Of a DNA stretch of 64,000 nucleotides, positions 58,442 to 64,000 are shown piece after piece (within the stretch, counting starts at the first letter, position 1; each line of letters opens with the position of its first letter). The position numbers and the translations under genes were made by a program. Source of the stretch: Streptomyces virginiae (GTDB lineage: Bacteria > Actinomycetota > Actinomycetes > Streptomycetales > Streptomycetaceae); assembly GCF_000720455.1 (NCBI RefSeq), contig NZ_JOAK01000005.1:62001-126000 (forward strand). Direction: 5' to 3'. The notes beneath the pieces are model-generated. The model searched no databases and was not told the DNA's origin. It worked only from the letters and a program-made list of their open reading frames with translations.

Positions 58442-58498
58442 GGGTCCGCCTTCCGGTGTGGTGACTGTGACCGCGCGGGTACCCGGGTATCGGGCAGC

Positions 58499-58543
58499 AA
58501 AACGCCCCTCGGGGCCGGAAGTACCGGCCCCGAGGGGCGTTTT
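58499..58543 (-). terminator. Strong terminator after the lipoprotein gene
   Basis: AAAACGCCCCTCGGGGCCGG pairs perfectly with CCGGCCCCGAGGGGCGTTTT (20 bp) around a 5-nt loop. On the minus strand it ends in a TTTT run, so it is a near-classic intrinsic terminator for the gene at 58560. It works on the plus strand as well. Confidence 0.92.
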
Positions 58544-58559
58544 CGCGACTGCTGTGGTG

Positions 58560-59234
58560 TTACGCGGGGATCCAGGCGTAGCAGCCGGAGGAGTTGAACT
58601 CCGCGGTGCCGGCCGGGATGGTGGCCGTGATCTTGTCGCCGGCCTTGGGCGGGGTCTCGGGGCCCGACGCGAGGACCGAGCCGTCCTTGCCCTTGGCCTC
58701 CCAGGTGCAGTTCGTGGCCTGGGTCAGTGCCCGGTAGTTGCCCGCGGCGGGCGACTGCCGGGGTCCCTCGGGGAAGCCCTTCTCGGCCGCGGCGAGGACG
58801 GGCTTCTGGTCCGGGCACAGGTGCGTGATCGCGTCCTTGGCGCCCGCGATCTCCCCGGTGATGACGGCGCCGGTCGCCGCGTCCTTGTCGCGCTTGGCCG
58901 TGCGCGCCACCCGCTGACAGGCCTCCTGGCCGGTCTGCAGGACGGCCGCCGGGTCCATCTTCTCCGGGACGCGCCCGCTCAGGTACTTCTTCTCCTCCGC
59001 CGTGAAGCTGCCCGTCTTCGGGGTGAGCTTGGCGTCGGGCAGGACCGGGCCGGTCGGCTTGGCGTCGGCGGCGGGCGCCGACGGGGCCGGGGTGTCCGCC
59101 GGGTCGGGGGCCGCCGACGAGGCCGGGGGCTTCGCCTTGGCGTCTGCGTCGGCGCCGTCCCCGCCCGAACTGCAGGCGGTCAGCGTCAGGGCGGCGGCGA
59201 GCAGGACAGCGGCCGCTGCGGAGCGTCGGTACAT
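58560..59234 (-). CDS. Exported lipoprotein of unknown function
   Basis: 224 residues. Lipobox LTACSS with Cys at about residue 21, then an Ala/Pro/Asp-rich linker to about residue 65. A folded domain with four further cysteines follows (EACQRVA, HLCPDQ, NCTWEA, SGCYAW), spaced for two disulfides. The last part, VLASGPETPPKAGDKITATI and PAGTAEFNSSGCYAW, resembles small secreted beta domains, but no family is assigned. Neighbours are a LamG surface protein upstream on the same strand, with a terminator between them. Confidence 0.8.
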   Translation of the reverse strand: MYRRSAAAAVLLAAALTLTACSSGGDGADADAKAKPPASSAAPDPADTPAPSAPAADAKPTGPVLPDAKLTPKTGSFTAEEKKYLSGRVPEKMDPAAVLQTGQEACQRVARTAKRDKDAATGAVITGEIAGAKDAITHLCPDQKPVLAAAEKGFPEGPRQSPAAGNYRALTQATNCTWEAKGKDGSVLASGPETPPKAGDKITATIPAGTAEFNSSGCYAWIPA

Positions 59235-59270
59235 CGGATGGCTCCCGTACTCAAAAGGATCTGCACAGGA

Positions 59271-59304
59271 ATGCGGGGCCCGGCCACGCAGCCGGGCCCC
59301 GCAT
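59271..59304 (-). terminator. Terminator of the LamG protein gene
   Basis: ATGCGGGGCCCGGC pairs perfectly with GCCGGGCCCCGCAT (14 bp) around a 6-nt loop, 26 nt beyond the stop of the LamG gene and upstream of the lipoprotein start. Confidence 0.88.
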
Positions 59305-59329
59305 CCGTCAGGCGGTTGCTTCGGTGGTG

Positions 59330-62107
59330 CTACTTCGCGCCGAAGGTGAGGACCAGCTGCGGAGTGCCCTCCGCGGCCGTGGACTCCGAGGACCAGATCC
59401 ACAGCGGGTCGGTGCCGCTGCTCGTCAGGCCCAGGCTGTAGCTGCTGCCCAGCACCGCGGTGACCGCGGCGGTGTCCAGCTCGACGTTGTGCACCGCCGA
59501 GCCCTCCGGCACGCCCGCGATGGTGCCGAGCGGGGTGGTGCCGAGGGTGGGCTTGGTGTTGAACGACGTGCTCGCGCCGCTCCAGTTGCCGGTGACCGGG
59601 ACCACGGAGACGGTGTCGGCGGTGCCGGCACTGGCCTGGGTGCTGGTCTTGAACTGCAGCGAGGCGGACTTCAGGACCTGGCCGGCCGGGGCGGCCGGCA
59701 GGTCGAAGCGCATGTACGCCTGGTACAGCGAGCCGCTGCCGCGCACGGCCAGCGAGGTGGCGGTGCCGTAGGCGGTGCTCGGGGCGCCCTGGTTGACGTA
59801 GGTGTCCTCGGTCGTCTTGACCGTGGAGACCGTGTCGGTGGGGGCCTTGGCCAGGTCGAAGTGGTTCTTGACCTGGGCCTGGGTGAGCGCCGTCGGGTAC
59901 ACGGCGGTCTCGTCGAGCTGACCGGCGAAGAAGTTGCTCGTCGGGCGGGTCGGCCAACCGGAGAGGTTGTCACCGCCGGCGTGCCAGTAGCCCGCGTAGG
60001 TGCTGTTGCTGGTGGCGTTCAGCGAGCCCTTGTTCTGGCCGTCGACGTACAGCGTGATGCCGCCGGGGCCCTGGGTGCCGACCACGTGGTGCCACTTGTT
60101 GTCGTTGTACGTCTCGAACAGGCCGGTGGAGACCGTCCGGGTCGAGCCGTTGTAGACGCCGAACACCAGGCGACCGGTGTTGGTCATGTAGATGTGGCGG
60201 TCGTTCGACCCGCTGCTGCGCGTGGTGTTGTTGCCGAAGCCGATGAGCTTGCCGCCGCGCGTGGTGTTGGTCTTGAACCAGGTCTCGATGGTGAAGGCGT
60301 TGCCGACCGACTGACGGCGGTCGCTGTGCACCTGCTGGCTGGTCCCGTTGAAGCCCATCGCCGTGCTGCCGGGGGTGGCGCCGGGCGACTGCTTCAGGGC
60401 GGGGGCGTTGACCTGGACACCGCTGCGGTTGCCGGACACCGAGGAGTCGGCGGTGTACGGGCTGACCGCGTCGTCGTAGCGCCAGTACAGATCGGCGCCG
60501 TCGGTGCGGACCTGGTTCGGGTAGGACTGGACCGAGGTCGGGACGGTCACCGAGGTGGTGGCCGACAGGGCGCTGGTGTTGCCGGCGGCGTCGGTCGCGG
60601 TCACCCGGTAGGTGTAGGACTGTCCGGCCTTGACCGTGGTGTCGTTCCAGGAGGCCTGCGGGCGCTCCCACTCCAGCGAGCTGGCGGTGACGGTGGCGGC
60701 CGGGGTGGCCGAGCCGTTGCGGTAGATGCGGTACGTCAGCTTGCTGTCGTCCGCGTCGTAGCTGGTGCGCCAGCGGACCTGGACCTCGCCGGGCTTGACG
60801 CTGGAGGCGCTGGCCACCGGGGTGGTCGGGGCGCCGACGTCGCCGGTGGAGGCGAAGCGGGTCAGACCCTGCTGGGCCTTGCCGTTGATGAGGGTGAACT
60901 CACCGCCGACCCACATGTACTTGACGTCGTTCTTCTCGGCCACGGCCATGACGCGCGGGCCGATGCCCTCGCCGAGACCGTCGTTGGCCGTGGGGTGCCA
61001 GCCGAGCTTGGCCGGGCCGCGGACGAAACCGTCCACGGGCGCGGGGGCGGCGCCTTCGTGGTTGGTCGGCTGGGCCAGCAGGAAGTTCCGCTTTCCGTCG
61101 GGGAACTCCAGCTCGGTGGAGCAGTCGTGCGCGTGCGAGGAGCTGTAGAGGACGCCCTCGTACGGCAGGACGAACTGGGTGGCGCCGAGGCAGCGGTCGC
61201 GCCACTTCTCGGTGAAGTCGCTCAGGCGCAGGCCGATGCGACCGTCGAAGACACCGCCGCCGGAGCCCTCGTGGCCCGTGTAGAAGCCGGTGTCGTCGGT
61301 GGAGATGTCCTTGACGACCGAGTTCGACGGGATGTTGGTGTAGGTCTTCTTCACGGCGCCGGACGCGGCGTCGACGACGGCCAGCGCGTGGCTGTTGGCG
61401 TTGTTGACCGTGAAGAAGTCGCCGCCGAGCAGCACGTTCTTGCCGTCGGGGGTGACCTCGACCGCCCGGCCCGGCTCGTCGACGTTGGCGACGAACGGCT
61501 TGAGCGCGCCAGAGGACGCGTCCACGGCGGCGAACCGCTCGCGGGTCTGGCCCTCGACGGTGGTGAAGTCACCGGCCGCGTAAAGGGTGTCGTCCGTGAC
61601 CGCGAGTCCGCGCACGGTGGCGGGGAAGCCCGGGTGGAACGCTGCCTTGGGGGTGCAGGTCGCGATGTCGATGGCCGCGAGGCTGGAGACCGGGGTTCCG
61701 TTGACGGCGCCGAAGTAACCGCCCGCGTAGAGGGTCTTCTTGTCCTTCGACACGACCAGCGTGCGCACCGTCGCGGTGCCGTCGCCGATGGTGAAGGCCA
61801 GCTTGCAGGAGGTGGGGTTGCCCGTCGCGGCGTCGAGCGCGACGAAGTTCACGGCCTCCCGCTCGGCACCCGCCACGCCCTCGGGCGGGCGGACGGCGGA
61901 GAAGGTGCCGCCGGCGAAGACGGTGCCGTTGGCCTGGGCCATCGCCCAGACGATGCCGTCCGGCTGCCAGGTCGGCAGCTCGTCGGCGGTGAATGCCACT
62001 GGTGCCGTGATGGCGGACGCCTGCGGCATCAACACCAGGCCTATACCGGTGCCCGCACCGGCCAGTGACAGTACGAGGGCGGCAGTCAGCCCTCTGGATC
62101 TACGCAT
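59330..62107 (-). CDS. Secreted LamG/FnIII/DNRLRE surface protein with N-terminal propeller-like domain
   Basis: 925 residues. Sec signal at about 1-32 (TAALVLSLAGAGTGIGLVLM, then PQASA). Propeller-like repeats run to about residue 420 (VFAGGTFSAVRPPEG, LYAAGDFTTVEGQ, VLLGGDFFTVN). An FnIII domain lies at about 424-520 and a LamG concanavalin-like domain at about 525-740 (FTIETWFKTNT, GRLVFGVYNG, WHHVVGTQG, LYVDGQ). The DNRLRE/CBM96-type end starts at about 757 (TTEDTYVNQGAPSTAYGT). Likely a wall or matrix glycan-binding protein beside a polysaccharide cluster. GGGGGG lies just before the ATG at 62107. A 245-bp AT-richer gap upstream contains its promoter. Confidence 0.88.
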   Translation of the reverse strand: MRRSRGLTAALVLSLAGAGTGIGLVLMPQASAITAPVAFTADELPTWQPDGIVWAMAQANGTVFAGGTFSAVRPPEGVAGAEREAVNFVALDAATGNPTSCKLAFTIGDGTATVRTLVVSKDKKTLYAGGYFGAVNGTPVSSLAAIDIATCTPKAAFHPGFPATVRGLAVTDDTLYAAGDFTTVEGQTRERFAAVDASSGALKPFVANVDEPGRAVEVTPDGKNVLLGGDFFTVNNANSHALAVVDAASGAVKKTYTNIPSNSVVKDISTDDTGFYTGHEGSGGGVFDGRIGLRLSDFTEKWRDRCLGATQFVLPYEGVLYSSSHAHDCSTELEFPDGKRNFLLAQPTNHEGAAPAPVDGFVRGPAKLGWHPTANDGLGEGIGPRVMAVAEKNDVKYMWVGGEFTLINGKAQQGLTRFASTGDVGAPTTPVASASSVKPGEVQVRWRTSYDADDSKLTYRIYRNGSATPAATVTASSLEWERPQASWNDTTVKAGQSYTYRVTATDAAGNTSALSATTSVTVPTSVQSYPNQVRTDGADLYWRYDDAVSPYTADSSVSGNRSGVQVNAPALKQSPGATPGSTAMGFNGTSQQVHSDRRQSVGNAFTIETWFKTNTTRGGKLIGFGNNTTRSSGSNDRHIYMTNTGRLVFGVYNGSTRTVSTGLFETYNDNKWHHVVGTQGPGGITLYVDGQNKGSLNATSNSTYAGYWHAGGDNLSGWPTRPTSNFFAGQLDETAVYPTALTQAQVKNHFDLAKAPTDTVSTVKTTEDTYVNQGAPSTAYGTATSLAVRGSGSLYQAYMRFDLPAAPAGQVLKSASLQFKTSTQASAGTADTVSVVPVTGNWSGASTSFNTKPTLGTTPLGTIAGVPEGSAVHNVELDTAAVTAVLGSSYSLGLTSSGTDPLWIWSSESTAAEGTPQLVLTFGAK

Positions 62108-62352
62108 GAGCCCCCCAGGGCAATCGCCCGGTTTGATGGCTGGAACTATCCGAACAGCCATATGTATCTGGCGCAGACTAGGGCTCACGCGGGGGCCTGG
62201 TCACCTCCCTTGACCCATTGCATACCAACTTGGAATCAAAGGTTCAGCATGGAGGGTGCACTAGGGACATACGGCACGTTTGCCCCGGTCACGCTGGCGC
62301 AGAACCGCCTGCATGACCGGAACACGGCAAATCGTAGGGGAAATATAAGGCC

Positions 62353-63366
62353 TCAGCGATCGATACGGACCGTTGCGCCCGCCAGTTGGTCCTCGACCTG
62401 GCGGATGTCGGCGTCGACCATGATCTGCGCCAATTCGGCCACCAGGACCGACGGCTTCCAGCCGAGCAGGTCATGGGCCTTGGAGGCGTCGCCGATGAGG
62501 GCGTCGACCTCGCTGGGGCGCTCGTACTTGGCGTCGTAGCGGACGTGCTCGGTCCAGTCGAGTCCGGCGTGCGAGAAGGACGACTCGACGAACTCCCGGA
62601 CGGTCGCGGCCACTCCGGTGGCGACCACGTAGTCGGTGGGCTCGTCCTGCTGCAGCATCCGCCACATGACGTCGACGTACTCGGGGGCGTAGCCCCAGTC
62701 GCGCACCGCGTCGAGGTTGCCGAGGTAGAGGTGGTCCTGCAGACCGGCCTTGATGCGGGCGACCGCGCGGGTGATCTTGCGGGTCACGAAGGTCTCGCCG
62801 CGGCGCGGGGACTCGTGGTTGAAGAGGATCCCGTTGACGGCGAACATGTCGTACGCCTCGCGGTAGTTCACCGTGGTCCAGTACGCGAAGACCTTGGCCG
62901 CGCCGTACGGGCTGCGCGGGTGGAACGGGGTCTGCTCGTTCTGCGGCGGCGGGGTGGATCCGAACATCTCGGAGGACGAGGCCTGGTAGATGCGGGTGTC
63001 GACACCGCTGGCCCGGATGGCCTCCAGCAGCCGCAGCGCGCCGAGGCCGGTCACGTCGCCCGTGTAGAGCGGGGCGTCGAAGGAGACGCGGACATGGGAC
63101 TGCGCGCCGAGGTTGTAGACCTCGTCGGGGCGTATGTCGCGCAGCAGGTTCACAAGCGCGACGCCGTCGGAGAGGTCGGCGTGGTGCAGGACGAAGGACC
63201 GGTTGGCCGTCTGCGGGTCCTGGTAGATGTGGTCGACCCGCTCCGTGTTGAAGCTGGAGGACCGCCGCACGAGACCGTGCACCGTGTAGCCCTTGGAGAG
63301 CAGGAGCTCGGCGAGGTACGAGCCGTCCTGTCCGGTGACTCCGGTGATCAGTGCGGTCTTGCCCAT
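62353..63366 (-). CDS. gmd: GDP-mannose 4,6-dehydratase
   Basis: Converts GDP-D-mannose to GDP-4-keto-6-deoxy-D-mannose. 337 residues, the usual length. The NAD(P)-binding [16 protein letters not shown] is at about residue 8, the catalytic Tyr-Lys motif is [12 protein letters not shown], and [20 protein letters not shown] is a Gmd-specific stretch. AAGGGGA precedes the ATG at 63366; upstream open frame is not supported. It is divergent from fcl, which uses its product. GDP-deoxy sugars are probably used by the polysaccharide genes to the left. Confidence 0.96.
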   Translation of the reverse strand: MGKTALITGVTGQDGSYLAELLLSKGYTVHGLVRRSSSFNTERVDHIYQDPQTANRSFVLHHADLSDGVALVNLLRDIRPDEVYNLGAQSHVRVSFDAPLYTGDVTGLGALRLLEAIRASGVDTRIYQASSSEMFGSTPPPQNEQTPFHPRSPYGAAKVFAYWTTVNYREAYDMFAVNGILFNHESPRRGETFVTRKITRAVARIKAGLQDHLYLGNLDAVRDWGYAPEYVDVMWRMLQQDEPTDYVVATGVAATVREFVESSFSHAGLDWTEHVRYDAKYERPSEVDALIGDASKAHDLLGWKPSVLVAELAQIMVDADIRQVEDQLAGATVRIDR

Positions 63367-63729
63367 GGGGTCCCCTTGCTGGTGGTTGCTGTGTGTCGTG
63401 GTGAGGCGTTGCCTCGGGGTGGGTGCGGAGTGAGCCCTGCGGGGCGGCGTACGGAGCGGTCGGGTCGCGGCCCGGGGGCTGGATGCGTACCGTACACGGC
63501 CGCCCCTGCGCACCCCTTGCGGGGCGCCCGCCGCTCTGTGGTGCGGACGCCGCCCGGCACGGCCCCGGTTCCGGAGCCGGCGCCACCGGCGGCGCCGAGT
63601 GCCACGTCCCGGCCGTCGGCCAGGACCGCGGGGCCCGCCGAGGCCGGTCCCGGGGTCGCGTCGGCGGGGCGGCCCGAGGCCGTTGGACCACTGCGCCCCG
63701 CGCGGGAGCGGACTGGCATCATCGGCGGT
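63367..63729. promoter_or_regulatory. 363-bp divergent region between gmd and fcl
   Basis: No convincing gene. It must hold both promoters. Most of the region is very GC-rich with Gly/Pro/Arg-rich shadow frames and small repeats (for example GGGGCGCC and GGCGCC motifs). A low-complexity GCC/GGC run is near 63575-63605. The fcl ATG has only GGAGCGG well upstream, so its ribosome binding site is weak. Confidence 0.4.
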
Positions 63730-64000
63730 ATGACAAGTTCGCTGCCGCTCCTGCCCCCGAACGCCCGCGTCTTCGTCGCGGGCCACCGCGGCCTCGTGGG
63801 GTCCGCGGTCGCCCGCCGGCTCACCGCCGACGGCCACGAGGTGCTCACCCGGGGCCGTGCCGACCTCGACCTGCGCGACGCCGCGGCCACCGGGGCGTAC
63901 CTGAAGGACGTCCGCCCGGACGCCGTCGTGCTGGCCGCCGCCAAGGTCGGCGGGATCATGGCCAACAGCACGTACCCGGTGCAGTTCCTGGAGGAGAACC
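63730..64000 (+). CDS. fcl: GDP-L-fucose synthase, cut by the right window edge
   Basis: Epimerises and reduces GDP-4-keto-6-deoxy-mannose to GDP-L-fucose. Only about 90 residues are visible. The start [20 protein letters not shown] is followed by [11 protein letters not shown], the nucleotide-binding motif of WcaG/Fcl. It continues with [20 protein letters not shown], highly characteristic of the family. The catalytic Tyr-x3-Lys lies beyond the edge. The head-to-head arrangement with gmd joins two consecutive steps of the GDP-fucose pathway. Confidence 0.93.
   Translation, partial: MTSSLPLLPPNARVFVAGHRGLVGSAVARRLTADGHEVLTRGRADLDLRDAAATGAYLKDVRPDAVVLAAAKVGGIMANSTYPVQFLEEN

Noticed and set aside
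63367..63729. Short gene between gmd and fcl
   Set aside because: All frames are Gly/Pro/Arg/Ala-rich with no ribosome binding site or recognisable family.

Overview
The window is a high-GC actinobacterial chromosome segment, almost certainly Streptomyces. Evidence: a strong G/C third-position bias, frequent GTG/TTG starts with GGAGG-type ribosome binding sites, Sec/Tat/lipoprotein signals typical of streptomycetes, a tandem glycine riboswitch in front of gcvT, tandem SseB genes, and a BldK-like order for an oligopeptide ABC transporter. From memory, the order mnmA / cysteine desulfurase / ABC transporter / gcvT-gcvH-glyA-sdaA resembles the core of streptomycete chromosomes. That comparison was not run.

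Layout. (1) 1-4.5 kb: tRNA thiolation genes (partial mnmA and a NifS-type cysteine desulfurase) separated by an opposed Tat-type amidase, then a thioesterase and a UPF0126/TRIC membrane protein. (2) 4.7-10.9 kb: a five-gene oligopeptide/dipeptide ABC importer on the minus strand, in the order permease, binding protein, permease, ATPase, ATPase. (3) 11.4-18.7 kb: two SseB-like genes, a P-loop protein, then a glycine riboswitch with gcvT-gcvH-glyA-sdaA (glycine cleavage, C1 transfer, serine deamination). (4) 18.8-31.1 kb: accessory surface/conflict region. A 2231-residue secreted RHS/YD-repeat protein ends in a domain resembling the Tse2 ADP-ribosyltransferase toxin. A tiny downstream gene is placed like an immunity gene, and a 1668-residue secreted FG-GAP/LGFP protein is transcribed divergently. 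(5) 31.2-36.1 kb: small secreted, redox and regulatory genes, an EF-hand protein, and a translationally coupled YncE-like lipoprotein and NodB-like pair. A candidate small RNA follows at about 36.3-36.4 kb. (6) 36.4-44.8 kb: an anti-sigma-type ATPase and an enoyl-CoA hydratase, then a cell-wall block with three L,D-transpeptidases around two SpaA/Cna_B-type surface proteins. One of those proteins carries a choice-of-anchor-A domain and a His-Gly-Lys repeat tail. (7) 44.9-49.2 kb: glgX, then a MarR regulator and an MFS exporter sharing a divergent promoter with two perfect 12-bp palindromes. (8) 49.3-64 kb: an envelope polysaccharide region with a CDP-alcohol transferase, cytidylyltransferase, two glycosyltransferases, a Wzz/BY-kinase-like protein with a degenerate P-loop, a flippase, a polymerase-like membrane protein, a hexapeptide acyltransferase, a LamG surface protein, and divergent gmd and fcl for GDP-fucose.

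The strongest candidates for something undescribed are the secreted RHS-Tse2-like toxin with its 85-residue neighbour, the SpaA/L,D-transpeptidase block, and the two-hairpin RNA candidate. No tRNA, rRNA, CRISPR array, transposase or integrase was recognised.
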